Source: Apiotrichum sp. Y4204
Lineage: Eukaryota; Basidiomycota; Tremellomycetes; Trichosporonales; Trichosporonaceae
Reading direction: 5' to 3'
NCBI GenBank assembly: GCA_025531455.1
Contig: JAMYHL010000029.1
Location: forward strand, 124,001 to 188,000
Length of the DNA: 64,000 bases
A program made the translations under genes and the position numbers. The notes beneath the pieces are model-generated. The model searched no databases and was not told the origin of the DNA. It was given only the letters and a program-made list of their open reading frames with translations. The first letter of the stretch is position 1. Each line of letters begins with the position of its first letter. Positions 21,851-35,739 of the stretch are shown here, piece by piece.

Positions 21851-24800
21851 GAGCTGAACGTCGTGGAAGCAATGGGACTGTACCTTTAGCCAGACAAGCG
21901 AGAATATGTGCACGTCGTGGATCTTATTCCACTTGTATCGGATCTACAACCACGGTTGTAAGTCTACCGGAGTATAACTCATACCGCCAGGCTCTCGCCT
22001 GAAACTGCTTGTCTCCACATGGAGTGGGCTCTCCGTAGGTTCATAATATAGAGTTAGGGATGTATTACGGGTGTTGTCCTTGGACCGAGCTTAGCAAGGA
22101 CGACGACTGGTATATTGTACGCACCAGCTGAGCTGTTTAGTGCCACCGAGCTGCTGGTTGCGGTACTGTTCGGCCTACTCCATTGGGCTCCTCTGTCTGT
22201 CAATCTGGTTGATGTCGACGGCGTTCCGGTGCACATGCTTTCAGCTAAGTCCCAATTCCCCTCACATAGCTCATACGCTGACCGCGGGACCCAGGATGCA
22301 GTTGATTGGGAGATGGCAGCGAGAGATGGCAACAAGGCTGATCATAGTCCGCTGTACAGTGCAGCCATGGAATACTACTCTCAGACGACACTCATCAGGC
22401 TAGCACGTCATGGGACACACACGAATGACATGCCACAGGAAGCTTCGATCCTCAACCTCTAGGATTATAGTATGAGCAAGAAACCGATTGCCCAGATTAT
22501 TACTTGATATGGTAGATTGAGCCCACAAAGTGTGATCAAACCCCAAGGTTTCTGCGCAGTTCCCGTCGGGAAACCGATGCTGTGCCGGGAGAGGTCCCTA
22601 GGAACAAGTCACTACACCCACCCCTGTCCAACTTTGTCGTCAACGTAATCAATATATTGACATCAGACTCGTGTTGTATTGGAATTAGCCCAACAGATTT
22701 GAATCTCCTTTTAGGCCTGTAGACAAGGGTCCCTGTGGGAATCGGAGCATTTGGATCGACATATCCGCCCTCGCAGCTGCCCTCGAATGCTGTGGCGCAC
22801 TTAAGTCTTCGTGATCAAACCTTTTGCTGTCGGTTTCAAAACTGACGCAACGCTGGGAGACATGATCGATGTGCTTTTGTCAATCGGATCCTGAATCCTG
22901 CGCTTGTCGCGTCTGCGCTCACTCAGGGACACCGGAAGGTGACAAGAGCTGTTCCACCACGCCTTCCTCCCCCCTTCCCTCTCTCTTGAGCATGACAAAC
23001 TAGCGCGAATCGAGTAGACAAGACGGACCGCGGATCACGAGGTCCCGAGTGGTCTCGCACAGATCGCGATTTGTCGACCGAGAATCGCGGGAAGTGATAT
23101 CTACGCAAATACAGCTTCACAGAGATGAATGTCCGTCAGGTCCCGTCAGCTCCAGGATCGTTTGCTTCCAGTGCGGATCCGACCCACGTTACCCGTTGGA
23201 CCTGCCTGTTCGGACGGCTGTACAATCTTCCCGTCCCAGTCGTGCCGAGCTGCCACGCAGGCGAAAAAAAAGGGCAGGCCATGCGTTCGCCATGCCTCGT
23301 ACAGGTGCACCGCGCGTGCTGTGCAACCACACGTGCAAGCAGGGTACCTCACAACAGTAACTTTTTTTCCGCCGAGAGCTTAGTGCGTACTACGATATTT
23401 CTTTAGCTTTTCTTTGCAAGGTTCCGCGCCTGGATATCAGGTAGAGGGTTAGATAACGTTATCAGTGAGGCACGGAAAGGTACACACTGGCGACAACCGA
23501 CTCCAATGCAAAGTTCGGGCGCCCTGGTGGGAATGTGGCATCATTTGTCCATGCGTGTTGGGGTTGACAAGTCCAGCTCACTTGTGCTCTTGGGATGACC
23601 ATGCATGACGACATGTCCGGACGGTCATCCTAGACTATCATAACGTTCTCTTCGCCAAACTTAACTCTGGATTGTCGAACCGATATTGTGGCACAGCCAC
23701 TGGGACCCGTTAATCAGCCACTTGCCACTTTGGGATAGCCACTTGAGCACCACGCAACAGCCGCAACCCAGATTCAGCTTATTTCACCCAGGAGCTATCA
23801 CCGGTAACCACATCTCGATATCGCCTCCCGGAATCCGCGGTTGTCTCCTGAACGCCAAGGAGGGTGCGGGAACCGCGCAAGGAAACCGTCCCACCGTTCA
23901 CGGGCCAACGGAAGCGTGAGACTTCTGCCTTTCGGCCAAGTAGTGGTGCGCGCATTTGGAGGTGAGATGAGCTGCCGAGCTGAGTCCGGTTGGAGTCCGG
24001 GGTACGGGAAGACCTGGTACTGCAGCTCACAGGACTGGAATTGCAGCGTGACTTGGGCCATAACCTCCAACCGCAAAAGAATCGATGCAGAACTGGCATC
24101 TGTCATGGTCTCGAACGATTCGCATGCTAACGTGAGGAATCGCCGACCCGCACGCAGAGGCAGCCTACAAGCTTTTTTGTGGCACCCTGTATCAATCAAT
24201 GTGGTCAGTGAGAGCTCATGACTATCTCTTGGCTGTCAGAAGGAAAAGTGTGGGGTTTTGTAGCCCAACGCCCCGCTCAGGTCATCTGCTTCTTCTAATA
24301 ATCGCTCCTTCCCCCACGCACACGCGATATCACTTGAATCATTCCACAAGCCAGAAAATTCCCAGACAGGTGCAAGCTCCTTGGCGATACAAACGCGCGA
24401 TCTGCCTGGTGAACCAAACTGAGTCGAGTGGTGGGTACGCTGCTAAAGCACGCGGTGGTCGATGTCGCTGGCCGCAGGTTTCAGCAATTGCACAGCTACA
24501 AGACGGGTCAGAGTACCGGGGCTACCTGTGCACTACGAATGGCTAAGGGGGAGACTGACACTTAAAACCTCACAGCACACTTCAGCCTCTGGATTGAACA
24601 GAGGGTTACCACTGCATGATGTTATTTTGATACCGAGCGATAAATCGGCTCATCCTTGCCGGCTCACAAGAGCTTGCTCCAGAAGTTCTTGCGACTTTCC
24701 TTTGCAGTAAATTTAGCCGTGATCCGGGGCGTCTGCTGTCTTACTAACTCTCAGTGATGGAAACCCCAGCTGTGCGTGATGGCTGGTTTTCAGAGATTGA

Positions 24801-27800
24801 AACAACGGAACAGGCTCCGACTTACGGATTATCGGTGTTCATCGCACCGTCACGACATCCATCGCCTCTTTGGGAACATATCACCGATAAGCTAGCTATC
24901 TGTGCCTCAAATTGCAAGAGATGTTGTAAAATGGACTGTTAACTTCCTATCTGGCGTTTCATAAACATACACAATCTAATCTAGAATTTCCTGAAATGCT
25001 GAATTGAGTAATGTCCGTCGCGCCTTCGCCATGATCAGCTATCATCACTAATTATTCCAGTCGAGTTCTCTGTGAGCCCCAAAGTTAGAGAGGCGGTGAC
25101 TGGTTTTGAACAAGTAGCGGGCGGTTAGGTTCAAGGTCATTTTTATTTTCTTCCTCCGTTTGCGTGGTTGGCTCGCCGAATGTTCACGAGGAAGAGGTGT
25201 CATGTACAGTAGGTGGTCGCCGCGTGAGGTGGGTTGTCACGCGGTAACAGATCTATTATCCTAATTGTACCAGGGATGTCGAGAGCCTTTCAGATGACTA
25301 ACGTCCGCCGATGGCTCCTTACAGTTGACTGGTTGGAATTCTCTCCGAGGACATACGCAAGGGATGTTTCGACTGTATCGGGACCTATTTACTGCGATAC
25401 GCGTCACAGCCTGATGCACCCGATCATGAGACATGGCTGGGGGCCGTAACTCTCTACCGTAGAGTCGGGATGCGGGTACCTGTACCTTGTCTCCGAGTGC
25501 AACCCGGTCCCGCATGACCGACAAGTAGAGGCGAAAGGGTTCCTGCCATCTATCTGCCAGTGTGTGGGTATTGTGGTGCCCCAGCTGAATATACGTGACC
25601 TTTACGGCGTGGCTTTTGTCCCGTGTGTATGGCGGGCGTTGCGCCGTGGAATACAGTTCGCCCCATTGTAACGTAGGTTTTATCGGTCGGCCCAAAGACA
25701 GTCACGCTCTCGTTGGGCCCGAAAGACCGATGAATAAGCTTTGTTTGAGGTCACTGACTCTAATCCGGTCCCATTTCTGAAAAGACAAGCAGAAATGGAT
25801 CAAGCAGGAGTGGACTACGCTTGGGTCGGTTAGTTGTCGACCATCAGACAACATGAGAGGCTGTGTGGAACTGGAACAATCCGGGTCGCTCCGCCTTCAG
25901 TATTGGCCTCGTTTTTCTGATTCTGATTCTCTCATGCACACGAGTTCAGCCACACAGATATCTGAAGCAGCCCAAACACCTTCTCAGAGGGGGCGCAGGC
26001 TGCGGCTGCCGATCAATAAGGTGTCTCGCCTCTCATCGGCGTGCCTTCTGCTATGTACCGAGGGTGGCGCGTTGATCCAGTGCGTCAAAGGATCATTCTG
26101 CCTAATTTGCTCTGTCGAAGTCCTCGATAGATCTCGGGAAGCGGCCCCTTTTGCTCAACCTTCTGAACAGAGTGGCAGTCATGAGTGCCTGCTCCTCGGT
26201 AGAGAGTTGATTGTAAAAGACGGCGTATGCAAACCGGTCACCGTTGCTGTGGGTTTGAGAAAACCCGAATTGCTAGGAAAAGGTAGCTTAACGTTGCTGA
26301 CCGACCTTGGTCTCGGGGGTATTGTTGATCCTATGTATTGCAGACAGAGGACACTCCGGCTTGTCCGATGGGCATCACCTGCACTGCACATATCCAAGGT
26401 TGCGGGTTGATGGCTCGAGTGTATTGTACGGAGTGCTGCGCTTTGGCGAAAGACCAGATGGCACTCTCAGAAGCCCCAGCTCCTGCCTCCAGGACAATTG
26501 CCGCCTTTTGAGCCCCCATCCAGGACATGAGATAAGTCGCCCTGCGCTGTGTTTGCGGTGTTGTTCGAATTCTTCCCTCCCATCATTCACGTCTGCTGAT
26601 CTCTGGCTGTTGAGCATGTTTTGAGGAATGTCACTCCCTTAGATCTTGAGTGGCTGCAGGGTAGATGTTTATTTAGGAGGGTTTGTGGCCAGCTCAACAC
26701 TCCTTTGGTGCCTGTAGTTGCCCTTCACATATTCCAAACTGCTCAGCACCCCTGCAGCATGTAGAACGCCTCAAACCCTTGAGTTGTTTAATCGTGTGAT
26801 ATCAATGTCTCTTCAAGTGTATGCAAAGCCCAGAGAAAAAATACTCGATATCCGCGGGTTAACACCCGCGATGTTACAAGTGAGCAAAACACGGGTGTTC
26901 GCTCCAGATTCGCTTAAGATCTGAAAAAGCTGCTGTACAGCAATACTGTCCACGACGTCAGGTTCCCCCAGAATATCCTTTGTCGTTTGTCGGCATGGGT
27001 AGAGCTTGAGAGGTGATGTTGAGAGAAAGGTGTGATTCACCGCACACTCACACTCTGCGACATGCGATATACAACACACGTGCCGCATGCTGGATGCTGA
27101 GCTCATCATAAGATCATACAGTAGGCCAGGGCCCAGGACGGCCAGGACCCAGGACCCACAGACAGGTGATAATCGCCTTGGGCCTTCTGGGTGCAGCGCG
27201 TTCCTGAGCGAACGGCCCACACGGTAAAACCGTAACTCTACTGCACCGACGATGCCGACGAGCATTAGCGATTCCTTCTCAGTGGTCACCTCTTGACTGC
27301 AGTTGGATGTCAATCATGAACTGTACAGTGAGAGTATTGGAGAACAATTTAACACCGAGAAGACTACTTTTCGTCCCTTCGTGCTCGGACGTGGCTTGCA
27401 TCGTCGGAAAACCTTACTGGCCCTGCCCAATCTTGCCCTGGCAGATCCAGATCCGAGAAGGAACCTGTGGCTGTAGTTTTTATACACGCACCTAGGCCAC
27501 CCGCGTCTGGCCCGTGGTCCAAGTCGGTGAGTTTGCTCAATACAGAGCTTACCATGTGTGTCAGTGGCATTTGACGTCAAAACAATGTGCCACAGTGTCC
27601 GTGTACCGAGATGAGGTTGAGGAGCTGTACGCTTGTCAACATGGTACCCAGCATGCGTCCTCGACTCTAATGTCACCATGGATTGCGGGGCACATCTTGC
27701 CATTAGCTCAAGGATATGTGATCGATGCACTCTGCAGAAGGGGGCGATGAAAAACGCCTAGGCGTCAATTTATGAAACTCTCCATGGCGAGAACCACAAG

Positions 27801-30611
27801 ATCGAAGTCTAGCATGAAGGTTCCTTCACAGCGTCCCAACATAACCGTGTCCAAGTTTTCAGATCCAAACGCCCATAGTTGAAACTCTGCCTTTCAACCC
27901 CATGTCAGCAAAACAGTAGCCTTTGACGTAGTGTCGCACTCGCCCCGAGCTGCAATGGGTGTTCGATAGACAGGTCGACCCACACCAAGCGACGTTCCAC
28001 AGGATGCTGTCAGGTTAATCATGGGCCCGTGACGCCACCTGAACTGACTCAGCGTCTTCCGAGGTATGGAGAACGTCGAGCCCTTAGAGTTGATAGCGAG
28101 GTGGGCATTCAGGGAGCGTACTTGCACTTCTGCACTTCACAGCTCCCAGGATAGCAAAAAATTGTTGCAGACTTGAAATTGGTACGTTCTGATAAGAAAG
28201 GCGAATGATACCGTCCTGTCAACACACAGTCAGATCCGAAGTACCCGGGTTCGACCTACCTTCTGGTATCGGCAGGCTGAGTAAAAAATGAAGGCGGGAC
28301 ACTGTGTGTAGAGGAACTCACACGAGCAAACCGAACGAGACTTCCAAACAAACTATTGGTTGCAACAAACACGGGGAGGAGATCGGGCAGAGTGCGAAAC
28401 ACACATTCCAGACTGACATTCCAGTCAGACGGTCATCGGATTTGCTGTGTTAACGCTTGGGAGGGAGTTTCCATGGAGCGCAGCCCACAGGACGACGGGG
28501 CACCAGTTGCATGACTCTCATTGCTTTGAACGACCAAAATGCCTTGCAATGACATCCGCAGATGGGGCAATCTACCATGGCCGCGACAGCGGTGGTGGCA
28601 GCTGTGTGTGATCGACAGGTCGGTCGCCACTCGACCAACGACGAGTGATCCTTCCTCATCTTCTGGAATGAAAGTAAGCTGGGGTGCCCACATGGTGGGC
28701 ACTGCACTCCGGCTAGCTCCAGCTGCTTGCATATTCCTGTAGTGCACTGCATTTGGTGCATTCCCGCCGTCGCTGTGTAGACCGCAGAACCCCAGGGTCG
28801 AGGCCATTTCGTTCCCTTTGGCTGGTGTCCCTATGGGGTTGGTCCCCCGACTGCAAACCCTGTTTTACCTCGAGGTGTCGGGTGGGTGTGGGTGTGCGCT
28901 CTGGTGCAGCAATTTGGCCTGATCCACACGGCCTCTGCCCGTTGGCGCCTTCTGAGCGTGTTGTGCTCCTGCAATTCCTCCCTTTCATGCAATGCCGTCC
29001 ACTTTGCGTTTGGACTTCCGTCGTCTCGTTCCTTGTCCTGACCCGTCCCGTGATGGGTCTTTTTCTTTGTTGTTGTTTACACATTATCTGATGGTTGCTC
29101 TACCGGAAGCAGGTCCTGGACCTCTGGCGTTTTGCCCTTTGTCTTCGTGTGCGACCTGGAGGTGTCTCATCATAATCATCGCGTGTAAAAACAGGCTCCA
29201 GCACTTCCCTCATCGTAACCTTGTTGAACAGCCCCGCGTCCCTGTGTTCCCTAACGCCGCTTCCTACACGGCAGGCCAGTCCAAACGTAACGGGACTCCA
29301 ACCTTACGGCATAACCGTACCACGCTCATCCGCGTCATGCTCGCATACCTCTCCCCGAATACATAATCTTAGATACCCGTTGTTCTCGACAGACTGTTCG
29401 ACAGGGCTACATGCAACGCACCGTTCGGCGCAGGCAACAGCAGGTAGATTGAGTCTATCGCGACGAAACTACTTGTGGTAGGCATATCTGCGCAGCCGAC
29501 AACTTCTCCATCGTCCCGACAACTTGTTTGCATCAATCGTTGTTGTTTAAACAGCACGATCAAAGCTCTCGCACAAAAGATCACCCTCGCCCTCTCTCTG
29601 TCTGTGTCTCCCACACACACTCTCTCAACCCTACCCTCTCCATGCTTGGCGCTTAGACGTCTTCCCCGCAGTGTGCCAGTGCCACGCCAACGCCTCTCAT
29701 CCAGTTCCCCTTCCATTAGATCCAGTCCCTTTCTAAAGATCGAACGGCTCTTCACGGTACAAACCCACCCTGTTGTCTGGCACCATTCGCTTCCATTGGA
29801 TTTCCTTGCTCTGAACTGGGACACGAAGACGGTGTGACCTTGGCTCACGGACCTGTCGCCCATACGCCAACATTCGCGCCTCGCTCTTGGAACACGATTC
29901 CATTCCTCTACGTAACGCCTGCTACCGAGTGTCCTCGCCACATTTGACAGGCGACGCAAGGGCCGTTTCGCTTTGGGCGCAGGGTGACGCCTTTTAACGC
30001 CCTTGGCGATCCTTCCTTTCATGTCGATCTTCCCCTAGCAAATTGCTTCTTTGGCGCGTCGATCTCTTCTGATCGTTATAATCCTCCGTTCTCTTCGTTT
30101 CCATTCTTCGGCGATCATTCCATTATCTGTCGACCTGTCCATCTGTCTGTCCTTCATCCGCCGTCCCCCACATCCTCCCTCCTCAAAGTCCATTGACTCT
30201 AGACGACGCTTTTTCAAGCTCTGCCCCTTGTCTTTCATCTGCCCTCCTCTCCTAGCTTTCTCCAACGCGTGTCGGAAACTGTTACACAACGTTCTTACCC
30301 GTGTTGAGTGGAAGAAGTAGGCCTCACCTGTGGCAGTAGCAACAGCAGCAGAGATAGTCATTTGTGAGAATTAGCAGCGGTGTGTGAGCTGCATTTCTAC
30401 ATTGCTTCCCTTCTTTTTGTCTGCTCTTTGCTTTTCCCCTTGGTCTCCACCATTTCCGTCTATCAACTTTTCGCGTTCCAACATCGGTAAGCAATTTCAT
30501 GCTCGTGAAACTGCCCCGAGTCGTTCCCACGTTTCAACAAAGTACAATTGAACCTGCGAACGTCTGCCACCACTAGCTTCTGTCGGCCCGCCCGTCGTCT
30601 TCACACCGTGC
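21851..30611. other. 8.8 kb gene-poor interval with leader of the next factor
   Basis: No coding gene is supported across 8.76 kb, by far the longest such interval here. Open frames on both strands are short, do not chain through plausible introns and have no recognisable motifs. The left end should hold the GATA gene's 3' UTR. Small repeats include AGCCACTT copies around 23690-23755 and CCAGGAC copies at 27125-27160. CATGTACAGTA occurs at 25200-25211. From about 29580 to 30480 the + strand becomes C/T-rich, consistent with a long leader for the second Zn2Cys6 gene. Non-coding transcripts, distal regulatory DNA or decayed mobile DNA are all possible; the sequence alone does not decide. Confidence 0.45.
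27125..27160. repeat. CCAGGAC short repeat
   Basis: GGCCAGGGCCCAGGACGGCCAGGACCCAGGACCCA (described as copies of CCAGGRC) gives four imperfect 7-9 bp units in tandem inside the gene-poor interval. Confidence 0.5.
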
Positions 30612-33600
30612 ATGCTTGTCTCGAACAGTCCCGTTCCGCCAGACCTCATTTTGGTTAGTTCAGTGCGCTCTGTGGCCGTACTAACATTCAAACAGTCCTC
30701 TCCTTATTCACCCACGTCTCCCCAGAGCAACCCGGGCAAGGTGTTTCGGCTAATGTCAAACTCCCACCACCTCGGGCTAGAGGATCCGCACCGGCCTCGG
30801 CAGCTGGGTAGTCATACGCATCCGCCAATTCCTCCGTTGCAGTCTGACTTGACCGCAACTCATGTCTACCCGAGTTTGGATCAAGGCCACCATCGGTATG
30901 GTGGTATCAGCGGTGGATATCCTCCAAATGGATCGATGGGGACCCCTCATCCAGGACAGTCTCCTCAACAGATTCCAGCGTATCCAATTGCTCCAACTAT
31001 GCAGCCCCGCCGCCCGCATGTAGCAGAGGCGTTTCAAGACGACTCAGCCTTCGGTCTGGATTATTCCGCAGCACAACAGCCGCCACAACACGGTCAGCTT
31101 CCGCCCGGCTTCTACGGCAACCTCGGAGATGGCACTTCGGCGGCGACAGCAAACATGACCCAGCCGCAAGAGGGCGCAGAGCATAGCTCTTTTCAGAACG
31201 CACCGGTTGAGGGTAACAATGTTTACCTCAGGCTCCAACCCCCCGATTGGTCGCATACTCAGCCACCTAGCCCTCAGCTTGCATCTTCCTCAACAGCGCA
31301 CATGTCTGGAAGATCAGCCTCCAACTCGGCCAAGAGTTGGCCCGTAAGCAAACGAACATCTAGTTCCGCCACGAATGCAGCAAATCCGGCGAAGGTTCCA
31401 CGCCACCAATTCACAGCCTGTGGTGCTTGCAGACACCGTCGCGTCAAATGCGATTTGCGTACGAGACAAGAGGAAGCAGAACGTGAAGCACAGGTAGAGG
31501 AAGCGCGTAGCAGCGGCGTTGGTACAGTTAGACGCCGCAAAGTAAGCTGTACAAATTGCCAGGAGCGTGGTACAAATTGCGTGTAAGTTTTGAAGCATGG
31601 GGTGCGACACAGGCTCATGCAGTCAGCGACGAGTACGCTCCGCTCAAAGCTGCCAAGCAGTTGCGACGTGGCAAGAGGATATCGGAAATCGAACTGCTAT
31701 ACGGCAAATCTGCAACTGATGCAGCCCTGGCCTCCCAAGGCGACGAAGCCGAACATCGGCCTCACAGTCCAACCGGACGCAAGTTTGAGCGTGTCCCCGA
31801 ACTCACGCGGGAATTCTTTGACTCTGCGTTCTTTCGACGGTTTCATCTTCAACGTGAGTGATTGCAATCTGGGCTGCCCGCTATTGTGTTTATCATACTC
31901 CACACCTCTCTATCATTGACCATTTGCACAACCCTGTCTTTCTCATTTGCTTTCCTCTTTGTTGATATTTCAACCTCGTTCTTAGCTGACATTTAGATCC
32001 TATCGTCGATCCTCACGAATTTGCGACTCGGTATCTGTCCAAACCGATCCCATGCGCGGCGGCGATGGGTCGTGAGGGGTCCGTCCTCTGTCATGTGCTT
32101 TACGCATGGGCCGTGTCCTATGGAGTGGACGAACGTGGCCAACTTGATTCCCCCGAAGGTGAACCTTGTGGCCCGACCAGTCTTCTGCATGCTAGCGACG
32201 CAGAAGTGAAGCGCCAAAATGAACGCCAGCGTCGCACAGAGAAGACGTACCGTGTCGTGCGAACAATCTTATGCGAGATCGATGAGTACGGTATTATGCG
32301 TAAGCCATCATGGGATGGAGTACGAGTTCTGCTTCTGATCCTCCCACTCACAGAAGGTAAGGATCAACAATTTATGCGCGTGTTGACGTGAAAAGGAGTT
32401 TCAACTGCCGTTGAGCGTCAGGCCATGCATCAAGCAACACTCGGACAAGTGTTTATGCTGTGTTCGATGCAGGGTCTGGGCTACGACGGGTTGCCAGCCT
32501 CACTTCCGGAAACCTGGGTGAAAGACGACCCGGAACGTCGGGAAGTTGTTCGCTTGCGCATTTTCTGGTACGCTTTCGTGGAGGAGAGCATGCTATCCGG
32601 ACTTAAGGGCAATAATCTTCGCCTGACGGACGACGAAGATCTGGCTGCAATTGAGGAAAACATGGAGAAACAGCCGCTTGTCATCATCCCAGGCAATTAT
32701 CACACGGCAGTCAAGATGTCGTCGGCACCGGTCCAATTTGGTGTAAGTCTCAATTTCATGGGCCAGGTTTCCTCTTCCCCCCCGGTTTGCTGATAATTCA
32801 GCGTGCCTGTCGAATGGTTCACGCCGCCTTAACTGGGCAGGAAGCTCGTCGACGTGATTCCCTAAATGTCGAGCAAGTCCAGATTGCTTGGGACATTCTT
32901 GACAAAACATGGGACATGTTGGAGAACATTCGACTCGAAGCTCCAATTGAACCTCACCATTATCGTCAAGAGGTACTACAATTCGGCGACCGTTGGGTAC
33001 GTGTAACCCGCGTTATTTGCACACGAGAACGTACACTAATGAAAAGAAAATTTCCTTGTTCGAGGCCCACGTCGTAATTCGCAAGGCTCTTGAAGACCGG
33101 CTTGATCGCCTTGAGAGAGGCCGGACAGCCTCTACCAGTAGCTCTTCCATGGCTCGTTCGCGGTCTGCTTCGCCCCCTGGAGTAGTTGACCCTGTCGCGG
33201 AGAGGGAACGAGTTCAACAGCTCCTTGTCATTGCAAAGAGTAAGGGAGAGGTCCGCATTCGTCAAGTTGTCGACATCATACACGCGAATCTCGGCAGCAG
33301 CTTTTTTGAATGGGACGCACCACATGCCCGTGATGGGACATATTGGGCTGCCGTTCTTCTTGTTCGCGACGGGGGTAGCGACGAGGAAATAAGTTGGTGT
33401 CTCCAGGCGCTGAACTCTGGCCGCTGGGCGTTTGCTCAAAGTCCAGAAAGAAGTCACGAGTGAGTACATGATGTTTGCAGAACGATGGCTAAATTACCTC
33501 AGACTGAGGCAAGCTTGGCTCAGTGCGCGTCAATCTGCACAAGTATCTCCTCAGCAAACCACCAAAATGACAAACCCCGTCTCTGCGATGCCTCCACAGT

Positions 33601-33971
33601 CAATCAAGGAGTCTCCGTTCACATCTCCAACATTCAGGTCGATGAATGACCCCTCGATGACAGCAGTTCACGGATCTGCGTCTTGGCCGTCTTCGGCTAC
33701 TATTCCGTCCTCTGCGCGGTTCAGTCCGACCCCACATGTCGCTGAAGTCATGACACCCCAGTTATCTCCCGCCATCATGGTATTCCCACCACATCTCTCA
33801 CACCCCTCAGCGATCCCTTCTAATGATTGCCATCAACCTACAGGAGTCCTGGCTCCTCCGCAGGCCGCCCACTCATCAAACCAGCCTGGAGGGATTGTTT
33901 ATCCTCCAGGCCAGTTTGTTCTGCAGCCAGACGGTTCTCGACTGTTTGTTCCATACACGGCCATGTCGTAG
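30612..33971 (+). CDS. Zn2Cys6 transcription factor with expanded zinc cluster
   Basis: Predicted nuclear regulator of 979 aa. Exons: 30612-30653, 30696-31582, 31627-31853, 31997-32356, 32396-32742, 32802-32996, 33047-33459, 33503-33971. The DNA-binding region begins at about residue 256: C-G-A-C, x6, C, then about 32 residues rich in Glu and Arg, then C-T-N-C, x6, C. The loop between the third and fourth Cys is normally 5-12 residues. A Fungal_trans-type middle domain follows (LLLILPLTEG, LGQVFMLCSMQGLGYDGLP, RLRIFWYAFVEESMLSGLKG). The C-terminus is Pro/Ser-rich. The N-terminal 250 residues are Pro/Gln/His-rich and disordered-looking. Start: ATG 30612, followed by a 42-nt intron with a perfect TACTAAC branch point. 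An ATG at 30753 (MSNSHH) is an equally natural start, in which case the first intron lies in the leader. Targets are unknown. Confidence 0.85.
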
Positions 33972-35739
33972 CTTTGCAACCCTTTGAGGCTCTACTCGGT
34001 AACAGTATTTTAATCAATTCGATTTAGACATTTAGGGCTTAAGGCAGAGACATTCTCCACAAGAGTGGCGTACATGTGCTTGGGTTTGTGCTCCTTTGAC
34101 CCTGTTGTAACGGACAATGATAGAGGTTTGACCACAACTTTTACTGTGTATACAAGAAGCAATGTTATGCATCTACGAGACGCGCAAAAAAACGGACAAT
34201 AAGGAATTGGCCATGCAAAAGAGCCGTCACGGTTGATGGAATGTTCAGGCCGTACGCACTCCTCACACCACCCCTAACTCAGGTCGTCTGGTCAACATCC
34301 GCATGACACTATCGGCACGATTTTATTTGGAACACAGAGGGCTGGGCGCAAACTTCGATGGCCGGATGGGCACCTTACTTGGGAGATCCGAAGCGAGGGA
34401 GGGGTTCAAGTCTGAGACAAACACACAGTACAGCTTCATACTTACCTGTTGTGATTGCTGCGGGTGCTGTTAGTGAAGCATAACTGTCAGTCTCAGAGTT
34501 CCCCCAGCCTGAGCAGGCTCTTCTGGTCATTGCTGGTGTTTGTCGGTTCCGAGACTACGGTGCGTCCAGGGTGAGTCATTCTTCAGCTGTTGCTCTCTCG
34601 ATGTGCTGCGCGCCCTGTCCGCAGAGTTTGCAGGATAATCCTCAGAGACACTCCGTCAACAACAAACACGGCACGTCGAGTCCCGATATTGAGTGTCCTC
34701 GACAACAAGGGTAAAAGTTAGTGTCACGGGTTGGTGTTCGGTGATCGTTGCCTGCCACAACGCCAAAGCTGCGCCAACGTGCCACACGATCGGCTCCCCC
34801 ACACCAAACAGCACAACGTCCGGCGACGAAAGTCTAGTAACTCTGTGCCTCAATGCCGGCATGTAGCCTCTTCATGGGAGATCCGGGGTGTTTGTCCTGT
34901 GGAATATCTTCCGAGGATACCCGTGGAATCAGGTATCCACGAAACCTTACGTTGCATACTCACCCGAAACGGAAAGAAACGCCAGGGACACTTTGCGCCA
35001 CACAGAGATTGTGCGAACAATCCTGCGGGATCTCACCATTCCCTCATTCCTTCGCCCTAGGGGGAAGAACCAAGGGTGCGTTTCGGCCTGGAACAAGCCC
35101 GGTCCCGCGGTCTTGAGCCCACAAATGACGCTGGGTGCATCCCTGCGGACTGGTAGTAGGGGGGCAGTCGATATAGTTAGCATTACAAGTTTGGTACCGC
35201 TGTCGTGAGTTCTGCCATGTGTCTTGTCGGGTGTGCATACCGACGAGACCAACAACGTCGGTCTGCTTTCTTTGGCGTTGGCTGCAGGTGACTCAGATCA
35301 TCGTACGAAGCGTATCCTTTGTGGCCCAGGCACTCTACAAACCATGAGACGATGTGCCATGTGAGTCTACCATGGGCCGTTTGGCATGTAATTTCACACA
35401 AGGCATGTTGTCTCGTAGACGACAACGTAATGTTAGGGCTGGTCTTGAGACGAGGTTGGGGAATGACGATCGAGGGGAACGGTGCAGGAGGACATGAAAG
35501 GGCTATCGGGTTTAGTAGCGTCAAGTTTCCACGAGTGATGACATGACACAATGATTCCAGACGACCATCAGCACAGGCTCTGGCCTACGTCATCTGCAAC
35601 ATGCAACACTTGCGTAGTAACGTGGCAGTTACTCTCCGGTCGCGTTGGAAGTAGAATAATTGTGCATAACGTCCGCGTTACGGTAAGCTTGTAAGCTTCC
35701 GGAATGGTCTCTCTTCTATAGTATGCTGCTCTCTAAAAC
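33972..35739. other. Convergent intergenic region
   Basis: The second Zn2Cys6 gene and the EI24-family gene converge on this 1.77 kb, which should hold their 3' UTRs. An inverted repeat GGATACC ... GGTATCC (7-bp arms, about 10-nt loop) is near 34914-34937. ACAGTACAG is near 34435. No gene is supported. Confidence 0.45.

Noticed and set aside
25261..25695. 144-codon minus frame with a segment faintly like a retrotransposon integrase tail (LADRWQEPF)
   Set aside because: The resemblance is a few residues only. No RT, RNase H, integrase core or LTRs are nearby. A translated search against transposon proteins would be decisive.
25853..26410. 185-codon open frame on + strand in the gene-poor interval
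   Set aside because: No motif, no splice partners, and no family resemblance. It could be a young or non-coding transcript but is not supportable as a gene.
28240..28262. GGTTCGACC resembling a tRNA T-loop (B box)
   Set aside because: The flanking five-base arms do not pair, and no A box, anticodon arm or acceptor stem can be built around it.
29369..30022. 217-codon minus frame before the second Zn2Cys6 gene
   Set aside because: It is the complement of the C/T-rich leader, giving an Arg/Gly/Glu-rich artefact.
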